Assembly: GCA_002369135.1 (NCBI GenBank) | Contig: DFEY01000002.1 | Span: 404,004 to 468,003 of the forward strand | DNA: 64,000 nt | Direction of reading: 5' to 3' | From: Lachnospira sp. UBA3790 | GTDB taxonomy: Bacteria; Bacillota; Clostridia; Lachnospirales; Lachnospiraceae | Part shown: piece by piece, positions 50,128 to 59,454 of the stretch | Layout of the letters: each line of letters starts with the position of its first letter | Position numbering within the stretch: position 1 is the first letter of the stretch | Translations under genes and position numbers: made by a program | Notes under the pieces: model-generated | Databases searched by the model: none | What the model was told of the DNA's origin: nothing | Seen by the model: only the letters and a program-made list of their open reading frames with translations

Positions 50128-51406
50128 CTTTTCTTCCTACCTTTTTATAAACTGTAAATCCTACGCCGCCGGCAAAAACCACTGCCAATCCTATCCAAAA
50201 CCAAACTGGACTTGCCTTGTCTTCCTTTTGCTTTTCATTTTGCACAGTAGTCTCTTCTTCTACCACTGAAGTCGTAGGCTCATTTTTATTTTCAACCTTT
50301 TTCTTTTCGTTTTTCTTTGTCTCTTTTTCTTTTTTTATTTGATCGTCTTTAACGACTGTTGATTTCTTAGTTTTATTTTTATATTTCTTTGCCGCAGGCT
50401 TCCTAGCCTTTTTGTTAACCGCCACTTTTTTCATATTGAATAGCGGAGGATCATTTTCCAATGTACTTCTGTATGCAACCAAAGCATATAGCGCCTGATC
50501 TGTTGCCATCTGATTAATCAATCCACCTTTAAGGTGTCTAAACCCACCGTTGTGGTAGTAACTCATTAGCGAGTCTAACACTGTGTGGTTTTTCTTCACA
50601 AATCTTTTATCCTTAACACTAATTTTCAATGAAGAAAGCGCTGTCAAAACCTGGCACGAACTCTCGCAGTTTTCGTTGCCCATAGTCTCGAAACCGCCGG
50701 AGTCTTTCTGTTTGCTTGATATTACTTTCAAACCATCATCCACTACGCTTTTCACTTTACTCTCTTTGTAAAATGGTGCAAGCGCCTGAATGGCTATAGC
50801 TGTCATATCCACATCTGCCTTACTGCCAAACAATGCCCATCCACCTTTTGGAAGAGCTGAACTGACCAAAGAATTTTTATACTTTTCTATACTACCTACT
50901 TTACCATCATATCCATCACGAGGATTAACATTGTCATAATCTCCACACTCTAGTGCAATAAGCGCATATGCAAGTCCATTCATTCCCTGCTTCATCACAT
51001 TGTCAGTCTCTGCCAACGGGCTAATCACATCATAGCCATAAAAGTTATACGGATTTTCTCCTATAGAAGTCAGTGCAATAACGGTTCTAGAATATTCGGT
51101 AAAGGCGTTTTTAGATAGCTCACCTTTGGTATTATCTAATGTCTTTTTCAAATTCTTTTTGTATATATTTTTATAGTTGTTTATTATTTTTCCAGCTCTT
51201 GCAAGTCCCATCACAGTCCACTCTCCGCCTGCTGAACTATGTGATGGATTCTTTACCTCTTTTAATTGTCTTTGAGCGACAGCATTTATATACTTTGACG
51301 TCTCACTCTTTGACAATACTATATTAGCATTAACAGTAGTCCCCGAAAGAACTACTGTTAATGTTAAACATATTATAAATAATCTTTTAATGATGTCGTT
51401 TTTCAT
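50120..51406 (-). CDS. Surface alpha/alpha-barrel (prenyltransferase/transcobalamin-like) protein
   Basis: 428 residues. Signal peptide (LFIICLTLTVVLSGTTVNA). Repeated helical-pair units at ~50-330: GEWTVMGLARAGK, GMNGLAYALIALECG, GGWALFGSKADVDMTAIAIQALAPF, GGFETMGNENCESSCQVLTALSSL and NQMATDQALYALVAY. These have the pattern of the alpha/alpha barrels in terpene cyclases and of the N-terminal domain of intrinsic factor. Then a long lysine/glutamate linker and a C-terminal TM anchor (PVWFWIGLAVVFAGGVGFTVYK). It lies between two DUF4430 genes under a cobalamin riboswitch. Confidence 0.78.
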   Translation of the reverse strand: MKNDIIKRLFIICLTLTVVLSGTTVNANIVLSKSETSKYINAVAQRQLKEVKNPSHSSAGGEWTVMGLARAGKIINNYKNIYKKNLKKTLDNTKGELSKNAFTEYSRTVIALTSIGENPYNFYGYDVISPLAETDNVMKQGMNGLAYALIALECGDYDNVNPRDGYDGKVGSIEKYKNSLVSSALPKGGWALFGSKADVDMTAIAIQALAPFYKESKVKSVVDDGLKVISSKQKDSGGFETMGNENCESSCQVLTALSSLKISVKDKRFVKKNHTVLDSLMSYYHNGGFRHLKGGLINQMATDQALYALVAYRSTLENDPPLFNMKKVAVNKKARKPAAKKYKNKTKKSTVVKDDQIKKEKETKKNEKKKVENKNEPTTSVVEEETTVQNEKQKEDKASPVWFWIGLAVVFAGGVGFTVYKKVGRKDV

Positions 51407-51417
51407 TACTGCGCTAA

Positions 51418-52485
51418 TTATTTCTTAATTTTAACTTTCTTAACTTTGCTCCACTTGCCAAAGTGTTTAACTCCGTTAACTGTTTTGTACGCCTGAACTT
51501 TAGCATAGCATTTTTGTTTTTTCTTAAACTTCTTAGTCTTGATAGTTGTCTTCTTTGTTGTTTTCTTAGTCGCTTTTTTGAAGCTCTTATATTTTGAATA
51601 CTTGAAAACATATCCTGTGGCATCTTTTATTTTCTTAACTGTAATTTTAGCTTTTTTGCCCTTTATATTTTTGATGCTCTTAATTTGAGCTCTTGCTACT
51701 TTTACCTCTGCTGGCTTTTCATATTTAGCAATAGCATTTGTTGCAGTTGATACTTCAGCCTCTGTAGCGTCAAACTTCTCAAGAACTTTCACTCCGTTTT
51801 CATATGCTTTCTTTGCCGCAGCAATACTCATGTAAACCTGATCGTCTTTTACATTTGCAATCTTTTTAACTAACTCATCTTTATTGGCAAGTTTTAAATT
51901 AGAATCGCTAAATCCGATTCCAACATCGTCGCCCCAGCCAAATACTGAGAAGTGAAGTCTAATAACATCACCGTCATTAACCAATGTCTTGTCAGCGCCT
52001 TCAGCTGTTCCTTTATTGTTTACCATAAACATCCAACCTGCCATCGCATTATAAGCATACTGATTTAAATCAGGTGCACTTGCATTACCATCATTGTGTT
52101 CATTTGATGGAGCCTTGTATGTAGTAGAGTATGTCTGACCTTCCCACTCATAACTACTTACATAATCTGGCATATCTGAAATCTGCTTTGGAATATCAAT
52201 CTTTCCGCTATCTGCTTTTTTGATTCCAGTTAAATAGAATCCATATGAAGTGTCTGCTGTATATTCATATCCAGCATCCTTCATTGCTTTTTCAAATACA
52301 GTTTGAACAGTATCTCCATCTTTTATTTCAACCTTCATTGGCTGAACTAAAAGTCCCTGTCCTATAGTTAGTTTTTCCACTGTAAAGTAAACACTCTTTG
52401 TAGTATCAGCATTTACGCTAACTGGTGCAAAAACCAATGTAAGTGCTAGTGCGATAGCACAAATCATACTAGTAATTTTCTTCAT
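51418..52485 (-). CDS. Secreted DUF4430 protein with basic wall-binding-like module
   Basis: 355 residues. Signal peptide (MICAIALALTLVFAPVSVNA); DUF4430 domain ~30-175 (DGDTVQTVFEKAMKDAGYEY, AGWMFMVNNKGTAEGADKTLVNDGDVIRLHFS); a helical spacer (~190-260); and a lysine-rich FnIII-like module ending HFGKWSKVKKVKIKK, shared with the protein at 25784-26749. First gene behind the cobalamin riboswitch, GGAGG site. Probably a cell-wall-retained corrinoid binder. Confidence 0.8.
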   Translation of the reverse strand: MKKITSMICAIALALTLVFAPVSVNADTTKSVYFTVEKLTIGQGLLVQPMKVEIKDGDTVQTVFEKAMKDAGYEYTADTSYGFYLTGIKKADSGKIDIPKQISDMPDYVSSYEWEGQTYSTTYKAPSNEHNDGNASAPDLNQYAYNAMAGWMFMVNNKGTAEGADKTLVNDGDVIRLHFSVFGWGDDVGIGFSDSNLKLANKDELVKKIANVKDDQVYMSIAAAKKAYENGVKVLEKFDATEAEVSTATNAIAKYEKPAEVKVARAQIKSIKNIKGKKAKITVKKIKDATGYVFKYSKYKSFKKATKKTTKKTTIKTKKFKKKQKCYAKVQAYKTVNGVKHFGKWSKVKKVKIKK

Positions 52486-52510
52486 TTTACATTCCTCCGT
52501 GTATAAATTT

Positions 52511-52539
52511 AAAAAGTCTTGCTAGGCGCAAGACTTTTT
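52511..52539 (-). terminator. Riboswitch terminator (expression platform)
   Basis: 12-bp perfect stem AAAAAGTCTTGC (52511-52522) / GCAAGACTTTTT (52528-52539). Placed between the cobalamin aptamer and the first gene, 20-odd bases before its ribosome site, so termination in the ligand-bound state is the likely control. Confidence 0.8.
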
Positions 52540-52554
52540 ATATATATTAACAAA

Positions 52555-52755
52555 CTAAACCGGGCTTCGGTCTAGTGCTAATTCGTCTTGCCTACGAATA
52601 AGTTAACTGTAGCCTGAGCACTCTGACTTATGATCGCTCTACTAAGGTGCCTGTGAAGCATTCTCCCGTTCGTCCCAAATACAGTAGGGATAGACTGCGT
52701 CGGATTCTCACCGATCTTTCCTCTGACCAAATGGTCGTGACTACAGTTGATATTT
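52555..52755 (-). promoter_or_regulatory. Cobalamin riboswitch
   Basis: Minus strand shows the conserved cobalamin aptamer series: GGTGAGAATCCGACGCAGTC, CCCTACTGT, and the B12-box equivalent AAGTCAGAGTGCT, then CAGGCTACAG. Sits between the LTA-synthase-like gene and the DUF4430/ECF operon and reads toward the operon. High cobalamin should switch the operon off. Confidence 0.9.
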
Positions 52756-52759
52756 AATT

Positions 52760-55282
52760 CTATTCGTTAAAGAATTGTTTTGGCTCGATGTAATAATCTC
52801 CACCCTTTAAGAAGAAGAAATCATTCACTCTATTCTTCTGGTCAAACAACTCGTTATATTGGATTATAGCATAATCGTTTAGATCTTTTGAGTATTTTGA
52901 CTTTTTGTCAATGTCATAGAATTTGCCATCGTCGCCTTTGTAGAATAACGCTGTAACTACTGGAAGTTTCTTTCTCAAATTCAACAAATATTTATTGTAG
53001 CCAGTCATATCGGCCCCTATCATATCCAACAAATATGATGATAGATAGTTACAACTCATATTCTCATTTTCTTTTTCTTTTATATCGTAGTTGGCCCAAA
53101 TTACATATGGTGTAGAATACCAGTTTGCTGTATCCTCCGTTGTAAATTCAGCCTGTTTTTTCTTGAACAATGTCTCGTAGAACTGCTCTACTAGTGGAGG
53201 CTGGTGATCGCCAAACATTACGATAACTGTTGGCTCGTCCACCTTCTTATAGTGTTCTACTAATTCTTTGAAGGCGTCGTCTGACTGTTTAACTAATGTC
53301 ATGTACTGGTTGTTCTCCTCTGTACTCAAGCCAGAAGTTGTTACCTTAACATCTACATTTACTTTGCCTCGCTGTCCTACATAACCACCGTGGTTTTGAA
53401 CAGTAACGTTAAACTGATAGTAAGGAGCCTTGCTCTTCTTTTTCTCAGCCTCATAATCCTTGATGATTTGTTTCATATCACTAGCGTCCGATACAAAGTT
53501 TCTAGTGTACTTCGCATCTTTGTAGTGCTCTTCTGAATAGAAGTTTTCAAATCCTAGGTATGAGTATACGTTCGGTCTGTTCCAACCATCTCTCTTATAT
53601 GGGTGGTATGAATTGTTACCTGAGTATCCTTGCATCTTAAGTGTTCTTGTCATTGAAGGCAAAATTCCACTTAGCAAGTTGTTGTATGGCACTGCTCTTG
53701 GAGCAAAGAATGCCATGTTATTTCCTGTTAAGAATTCGAACTCTGAGTTCGCTGTGTTTGCACCCTCAATAGATACAAATAGTTGTCCTCTAATCGCATC
53801 TTTCTTAAGCGCTCTTAAGTATGGCATGTAATCTTCAGTAGTTTTCAACTCGCCATCATATGTAAAGTCCGCCAAAGACTCATTCATTATTGCGATGATG
53901 TTTGGCATCTTTTTCTTTGTCGCATTATCCTTTGAAGTAACATCCGATTTGTAATCCTTGGTTAACTCTTTAACCTTATCCACTGAATAGCCCTTTGGTT
54001 TTTCAGTCTTAATGTACTTCCATGAAGTTAAGAACGATAGTGCTGTACCATTCTTTCTATATGTAAGCTGTGGTTTCCACTGACTATCCTCGATACCACT
54101 CTTTGATACAATCTCAGTCTGAACAAAGAACCAATATCCAAAGATAAGTCCAGCCACACCGATAATAACTGGGATAAATCTTAGTTTTAATCTAACACCC
54201 TTGTACGGTTTCAAACCAAGCATCGTGCCTGCGGCCGCTGCAAACAACGCAACGCCCCAAAGTACCCACATATCAAATTCATAAACATATCCTGCCGCCA
54301 CATTCTTAGCTGTGCCAATAGACATAATATCTTGAACTAGAATAGGGATTCCTCTAAATGCTGTTACATAGTAGTTTGTCAAACCAATCACTAAAGTGAG
54401 AGTCCATGTAATTAATGATGCGTACTGTGTTCTATTTGTGATAGCATACGCCGCCGCCAAAACAATGGCATAAATCATTATGTTATACCAACCCTCAAGC
54501 GTTAGAAGTTTTCCTTCCACGTAAGACATCGTGTGCTTTGATAAAAGTTCCATAATGAAATACGCTGTAAGCGGTGTTGTAACAAAGAAGATTCTCGAAA
54601 TCCATTTTTGCAAATCAATTTCTTTGTCGGTCTTTTTCTTTATAAACTCTTGAATTCTTCCGTATGGAAGCCATATAAGGATTATTCCTATTAATAGAAT
54701 AAGTGCCATCTTTATAAACAACGCAATGTCGTAGTTCATAAATGACATTCTTACTCTAACATTGTCTGTCTTTAGTGTTTGTTTTCCGTCTATAGTTCCA
54801 GGCTCTGTGACATATGTATTGAATACACTTGAAACATACACGCCAAATCCTTGTGCATTCTTAAAGTCGTTGCACTTGAACACTGCTGTGTATACTTCCT
54901 CTTCCTCCATCTCTGGTCTATCTAAAAATCTAAACCAAGCAAACTTGTTAGTTTCGATAGTATTTGCTTCAATAGTATCTGTACAGATTTCCTCGCCCTT
55001 ATGGTAGATAGTAACTGTCATACTACCTGTTGCTTTTTCCATACCCATGTTGTCCATACAGATTCCGATTTTCTTTAATTCACCATCGCGAGCGATAAAG
55101 TTTTGTTTAATAACACTGTCGCTCTTTAGTTTAACTAACTTCTGGTTTGGATCTGCATATGCTCTAGTCTTATGTGCGTTGTAACACGCCTTATAATTTA
55201 CAAGTAAGAAAACAAGTCCTGCTAAAACAAGTATGGTTCCAAGTATTCTTTTAATTAATGGCCAGTGAATTTTCCCCTTCAT
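52760..55282 (-). CDS. LTA synthase/sulfatase-family membrane enzyme
   Basis: 840 residues. TM1 (~15-30), then an unusual extracytoplasmic beta domain (~40-175), a cluster of TM segments (~185-390), and a C-terminal sulfatase-fold domain (~450-800): NIIAIMNESLADFTYDG (metal), EGANTANSEFEFLTGNN (nucleophile Thr region), NHGGY and VIVMFGDHQPPL. Members transfer phosphoglycerol to wall or lipid polymers; the exact substrate is unknown. Starts four bases inside the rsmI 3' end. Confidence 0.85.
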   Translation of the reverse strand: MKGKIHWPLIKRILGTILVLAGLVFLLVNYKACYNAHKTRAYADPNQKLVKLKSDSVIKQNFIARDGELKKIGICMDNMGMEKATGSMTVTIYHKGEEICTDTIEANTIETNKFAWFRFLDRPEMEEEEVYTAVFKCNDFKNAQGFGVYVSSVFNTYVTEPGTIDGKQTLKTDNVRVRMSFMNYDIALFIKMALILLIGIILIWLPYGRIQEFIKKKTDKEIDLQKWISRIFFVTTPLTAYFIMELLSKHTMSYVEGKLLTLEGWYNIMIYAIVLAAAYAITNRTQYASLITWTLTLVIGLTNYYVTAFRGIPILVQDIMSIGTAKNVAAGYVYEFDMWVLWGVALFAAAAGTMLGLKPYKGVRLKLRFIPVIIGVAGLIFGYWFFVQTEIVSKSGIEDSQWKPQLTYRKNGTALSFLTSWKYIKTEKPKGYSVDKVKELTKDYKSDVTSKDNATKKKMPNIIAIMNESLADFTYDGELKTTEDYMPYLRALKKDAIRGQLFVSIEGANTANSEFEFLTGNNMAFFAPRAVPYNNLLSGILPSMTRTLKMQGYSGNNSYHPYKRDGWNRPNVYSYLGFENFYSEEHYKDAKYTRNFVSDASDMKQIIKDYEAEKKKSKAPYYQFNVTVQNHGGYVGQRGKVNVDVKVTTSGLSTEENNQYMTLVKQSDDAFKELVEHYKKVDEPTVIVMFGDHQPPLVEQFYETLFKKKQAEFTTEDTANWYSTPYVIWANYDIKEKENENMSCNYLSSYLLDMIGADMTGYNKYLLNLRKKLPVVTALFYKGDDGKFYDIDKKSKYSKDLNDYAIIQYNELFDQKNRVNDFFFLKGGDYYIEPKQFFNE

Positions 55283-56127
55283 TTTTCCTCCTGAACTAAC
55301 TGATTATATATGTCTCGTTTTGATACGCCTCTATCTTTTGCCACTTTCTTCATCGCGGCCTTTTTATCTAGCCCTTCGTCTAAATATATTTTCATGTGAT
55401 TTTCCAAAGACATGTCTTCCCACTTCTGTCTTTCCTCTTGGTCTAACGCTTCTTGGTCTTTGCCTTCAATCACCAAGACAAACTCGCCTCTTGGCTCCTC
55501 TGCCTCGTACTTTTCTCTAGCGTCTTTTAGAGTCGTCAAAAATGACTCTTCATATTTTTTGGTAAGTTCTCTGTTTATGCTTACCCTTCTGTTTCCAAGC
55601 GCCTTCTCTAATTCCGCAAGTGTTTTGGCAAGTCTATGTGGAGCCTCATATATTATAATCGTTCTTGTCTCATTTTGTAACTGTTTTAGGACATTTTCTT
55701 TTTTCTTTTTGTCCTTTGGCAAGAACGCTTCAAAACAAAATCTTTGTGTCGAAAGTCCAGACATAGAAATAGCTGTCACACAAGCACTCGCCCCCGGCAA
55801 AGAAGTAACCTCAATACCATTTTCAAGACATTCTTTCACCAGTTCTTCTCCCGGATCTGAAATGCCAGGCGTGCCAGCATCTGTAATTAGCGCGATGTCT
55901 TTTCCATCTAACATCATCTGCACTAATTCTTTAGCTTTGTCATATTTATTAAATTCGTGGTAGCTTTGCATCGGTGTTTCAATCTCAAAGTGATTGAGTA
56001 GTTTGATACTGTTCCTCGTATCTTCAGCACCAATCAAGTCTACTTCTTTCAATGTGCGCACGACCCTGTATGTCATGTCTTCCAAGTTTCCAATAGGTGT
56101 CGCACACAAATACAACTTTCCAGCCAT
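55279..56127 (-). CDS. rsmI: 16S rRNA (cytidine1402-2'-O)-methyltransferase
   Basis: SAM-dependent tetrapyrrole-methylase-fold enzyme, 282 residues: LYLCATPIGNLEDMTYR, AEDTRNSIKLLNHF, LITDAGTPGISDPGEELV, LPGASACVTAISMSGL, PHRLAKTLAEL. Modifies the decoding site. Part of the gmk-holB-PSP1-trmN6-rsmI cluster. Confidence 0.97.
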   Translation of the reverse strand: MAGKLYLCATPIGNLEDMTYRVVRTLKEVDLIGAEDTRNSIKLLNHFEIETPMQSYHEFNKYDKAKELVQMMLDGKDIALITDAGTPGISDPGEELVKECLENGIEVTSLPGASACVTAISMSGLSTQRFCFEAFLPKDKKKKENVLKQLQNETRTIIIYEAPHRLAKTLAELEKALGNRRVSINRELTKKYEESFLTTLKDAREKYEAEEPRGEFVLVIEGKDQEALDQEERQKWEDMSLENHMKIYLDEGLDKKAAMKKVAKDRGVSKRDIYNQLVQEEK

Positions 56128-56163
56128 ACTGCCTTCCTTATAACGACTTTCTTCTATATAATA

Positions 56164-56901
56164 TTATTTCTCATAAATATCTAGTATCTCTTTGGTATAA
56201 ACATTTGGTTCATCATAGACGATAAGCGGTTCTTCAATATTCATCATCGGCTTTCCACCTCTTGCTCCCTCAATCAAAACCATGTTGGATGGCTTGTCTT
56301 TGTATGGGTAAACCATTCTTATTCTCTTTGGTTCAATCTTGTACTTTCTCATCAGCTCCATGGCATCCGCCAATCTCCTAGGTCTATGAACCATATAAAA
56401 TCTGCCCTGTGGCTTCAACACCGCGGCAGCTTCTCTTATCACATCTTCTAGCGTGCACTTAATCTCGTGTCTAGCTATGGCCTTTGGCTCATCCGGATTT
56501 TCAATTCCGTTATTCTCGCTCATATATGGCGGATTAGTAACAACCACATCAAACGAGTCCTTGCCAAAGATTTCGGAAGCCTCTTTTATATCGCCTTCCA
56601 CTATCTTGATTCTTTCTTCAAGACCATTCATCTGAATGCTTCTCTTTGCCATATCCACAGATTCTTCTTGAATCTCTAGTCCGACAAAGTCCTCGCCATC
56701 CGTTTTGGCCTCAAGCAAAATCGGAATAACTCCTGTGCCTGTTCCAAAATCGATTGCTCTCTCCCCTGCCTTTACCTCGGCAAAAGAAGATAACAACACT
56801 GCGTCCATTCCAAAACAAAACTTCTCTTTGTCTTGGATTACTTTATATCCTTTGCGCTCTAGGTCGCAAATTTCTTCAGTTGCTTTTAACTCGATATCCA
56901 T
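56164..56901 (-). CDS. tRNA1(Val) (adenine37-N6)-methyltransferase-like (YabB/TrmN6)
   Basis: 245 residues. SAM motif AIDFGTGTGVIPILL, catalytic NPPY in VVTNPPYMSENN, and the family start FCFGMDAVLLSSFA. A frame opens at 56931 inside the PSP1 gene, but the ATG at 56901 has AAGGGAC upstream and is preferred. Same position as yabB in Bacillus. Confidence 0.9.
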   Translation of the reverse strand: MDIELKATEEICDLERKGYKVIQDKEKFCFGMDAVLLSSFAEVKAGERAIDFGTGTGVIPILLEAKTDGEDFVGLEIQEESVDMAKRSIQMNGLEERIKIVEGDIKEASEIFGKDSFDVVVTNPPYMSENNGIENPDEPKAIARHEIKCTLEDVIREAAAVLKPQGRFYMVHRPRRLADAMELMRKYKIEPKRIRMVYPYKDKPSNMVLIEGARGGKPMMNIEEPLIVYDEPNVYTKEILDIYEK

Positions 56902-56914
56902 TAAAGGTTGTCCC

Positions 56915-57820
56915 TTAGTGTTTGTCGGCATTTTCTACGCCGTCATCTTTGTCCTCTAGTCCCTGTAATTCTTTAAGCTCCTCTGCAGCCAAATCAAATT
57001 TCTTTTTCTTTGGTTTAAACTTAAGCTCACTTACATTGTAAGTTTTGATTTCTCTTTCTTCATCTTCCTCTACCACAATCTTAACTTCCTGCTTAATGAC
57101 ATTTACACTAGTCACTTCGCCTTCGAAGCCGTCAAAAGTTTTAACTTTCTCGCCCACATCTGGTAGATTTGAATTTAAGTATTCGTAAGACTCCTGCTCG
57201 TTCTTCAAACAGCACATAAGTCTTCCACAAATACCTGAAATCTTAGTTGGATTAAGTGATAAGTTCTGTTCTTTTGCCATCTTAATAGTAACTGGCGCAA
57301 ATGATGGCAAGAATGTACTACAGCATAACTCTCTTCCACACATTCCGATTCCGCCAATCAGTTTAGCCTCATCACGAACACCAACCTGTCTTAGTTCAAT
57401 TCTTGTTCTAAATACAGAAGCCAAATCTTTAACTAACTCTCTAAAGTCTACACGACCGTCCGCTGTAAAGTAGAACATGATCTTCTTTCCGTCAAATGTA
57501 TATTCAACCTTTATAAGTTTCATCTCAAGGCCGTGCTTTGCAATCTTTTCCTTACAAGTCTTGAACGCCTTCTTTTCTTTCTCTTGGTTTTGAGCGTACT
57601 TCTGGTCATCCTTCTCATTGGCTTTTCTCATAATGTCCTTAACAGGTTTCTTTACTTGATCGTCAGTCACCTGCTTCTTCTCCAAAGCCACTTCGCCGTA
57701 CTCTACTCCCACGGCTGTTTCCACTATAACGTGGTCGCCTTTTTTTAGTTCAAGATTTTTAGGATTAAAATAATAAATCTTTCCTGTATTTCTAAATCTT
57801 ATTCCTACTACGTCTATCAT
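56915..57820 (-). CDS. PSP1-domain protein (RicT/YaaT-like)
   Basis: 301 residues: VVGIRFRNTGKIYYFNPKNLELKKGDHVIVET, the cysteine motif GGIGMCGRELCCSTFL, GRLMCCLKNEQESYEYL and a basic C-terminal tail. In Bacillus, YaaT (RicT) is part of an Fe-S cluster complex affecting RNase Y and sporulation. Follows holB with a one-base overlap. Confidence 0.93.
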   Translation of the reverse strand: MIDVVGIRFRNTGKIYYFNPKNLELKKGDHVIVETAVGVEYGEVALEKKQVTDDQVKKPVKDIMRKANEKDDQKYAQNQEKEKKAFKTCKEKIAKHGLEMKLIKVEYTFDGKKIMFYFTADGRVDFRELVKDLASVFRTRIELRQVGVRDEAKLIGGIGMCGRELCCSTFLPSFAPVTIKMAKEQNLSLNPTKISGICGRLMCCLKNEQESYEYLNSNLPDVGEKVKTFDGFEGEVTSVNVIKQEVKIVVEEDEEREIKTYNVSELKFKPKKKKFDLAAEELKELQGLEDKDDGVENADKH

Positions 57821-58833
57821 TACTGTAACCTCTCTTTTATTCCTAACAACATAACTTCCATGTTGGAATCAAATCCTACGTTGCTCTTTATTCTTCCTTC
57901 TGCATTATATATTTCATCCATTATTCCGTTTAGATTTTCAAACGAAATATGGTCTGCTAGCTGTTTTATTTCAGTCAACGACTCCTGAAATACCAAATCG
58001 TTAACATCCTTTGTCGATTTATATTTCAATACATCGCCAAACCATACACGAACCATATCGAGATAGTCTCTTAACCCCTCTTTGTCGTCCTTGTAATCGT
58101 TTAAATCCTTTACCACTTTTGCGATAGCTTCCATGCCGCCGTTCGCCACGTCTCTCACTAAGTCTGTGACGGAATTCTTCGAATCCTTAAAACTGTCTGA
58201 GCTAATCAACTTTTCTGCTTTTCCGATGTTGCCTCCGGCAAAGGAAGCTGCCACCTTCGCATCATAGTCACCCACGCCATATTTGCTTTTTAACTCATCT
58301 ACTATTTCGCCTTCTGCCACAGTTCTAGCATTTAGCATAACGCATCTTGAAAGTATTGTTGGCAAGAACGCATCAGTATTCGCCGCAAGCAAAATGAATA
58401 TCGCATAACTAGGTGGTTCCTCAATAGTTTTAAGAAGCGCGTTTTGCGCTTGCACTGTCATAGTGTCGCTCTTTGGTATTATATATATTTTATATGGACT
58501 TCCGTAAGGCTTTATTAGCGCATCGTCATTTATCTGCTCTCTTATATCATCTACGCCCAAAGTCTTCTTAGCAGGAGTCACATATTTAATATCTGGTTGA
58601 TTGTCAGATTCTGCCTGATGGCAAGATTTGCACTGCCCGCAAGCTTCCCCTGTTTTATCAGTCTTTTCAGGAGCATTACTCTCACACTGAATGGCCTTTG
58701 CTGCTTCCTTTGCAATATTCAACTTTCCCATTCCTCTCTCTCCGTGAAGGATGTAGGCGTGCGAAAGTTTGCCCGCAGCAATAGCGTTCTTAAAATGTTC
58801 GTATATGTGATTTTGGCCTAATGCTCTTTCCAT
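57820..58833 (-). CDS. holB: DNA polymerase III delta' subunit
   Basis: 337 residues, clamp-loader AAA+ subunit: HAYILHGERGMGKLNIA (P-loop variant), four zinc cysteines CGQCKSCHQ with upstream C, DIREQINDDALIKPYG, ALLKTIEEPPSYAIFILLA, and LPTILSRC. Position between gmk and PSP1 genes is conserved in Firmicutes. Confidence 0.93.
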   Translation of the reverse strand: MERALGQNHIYEHFKNAIAAGKLSHAYILHGERGMGKLNIAKEAAKAIQCESNAPEKTDKTGEACGQCKSCHQAESDNQPDIKYVTPAKKTLGVDDIREQINDDALIKPYGSPYKIYIIPKSDTMTVQAQNALLKTIEEPPSYAIFILLAANTDAFLPTILSRCVMLNARTVAEGEIVDELKSKYGVGDYDAKVAASFAGGNIGKAEKLISSDSFKDSKNSVTDLVRDVANGGMEAIAKVVKDLNDYKDDKEGLRDYLDMVRVWFGDVLKYKSTKDVNDLVFQESLTEIKQLADHISFENLNGIMDEIYNAEGRIKSNVGFDSNMEVMLLGIKERLQ

Positions 58834-58857
58834 TTTTCTCTTTCTAACTTGGTGTGT

Positions 58858-59451
58858 TTAAGATTTCTTTTTTGCCATAATGTCTTTTACTATTTCATCC
58901 ACGCATGTATCCAAGTCTTCGTTCATATATTTTTTCTCAATTCCAAGTCTATTTATTTCTTCTTCTCTAAAGTCCTGCTCGTCTGCCAAAAATCTTCGAC
59001 AAAGTTCTTCGTACTTTGGCTCACTCTGCTCAATCTCTCGTAAAACTGCGCGTCTTAATCTCTCGCCCTGTTCCACTTCAATATAAATTGGAATGACTTT
59101 GTCTTCGCCGTAGAAGTTTCTAACCTGCTCGTAAGACTCCAGCGTTCCAATATACAAATAGTCGTCTTGATCTAAGTCTATCTGTCCATCATCCACTGTG
59201 AAGTAACTCCAAATCCCGTGGACTGTATTGTAATCTCTACTCTCAATTACTTTGTCGTCGTTTTTAAGTTCTTCTAGCCTGTCTCTATCTACAAAGAAGT
59301 ACTCTTCACCGTCCACCTCGTTCTCGCGCATAGGTCTAGTGGTGTACCCCACAACAATCTTTAAATCAAGCTCATTATTCTCTTTTATTTTTTGGAAAAT
59401 AGTGTCTTTTCCACTACTACTTTTTCCAAGAATAAAAAATATTTTGCCCAT
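58858..59451 (-). CDS. Guanylate kinase-like protein
   Basis: 197 residues. P-loop FILGKSSSGKDT, GYTTRPMRENEVDGEEYFFV (GMP-binding), and C-terminal charged helices. The P-loop reads SSSGKD rather than the usual GPSGVGKS, typical of the second, divergent guanylate kinase found beside holB and the decarboxylase gene in Clostridia; activity on GMP is likely but unproven. Confidence 0.85.
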   Translation of the reverse strand: MGKIFFILGKSSSGKDTIFQKIKENNELDLKIVVGYTTRPMRENEVDGEEYFFVDRDRLEELKNDDKVIESRDYNTVHGIWSYFTVDDGQIDLDQDDYLYIGTLESYEQVRNFYGEDKVIPIYIEVEQGERLRRAVLREIEQSEPKYEELCRRFLADEQDFREEEINRLGIEKKYMNEDLDTCVDEIVKDIMAKKKS

Positions 59452-59454
59452 AAT

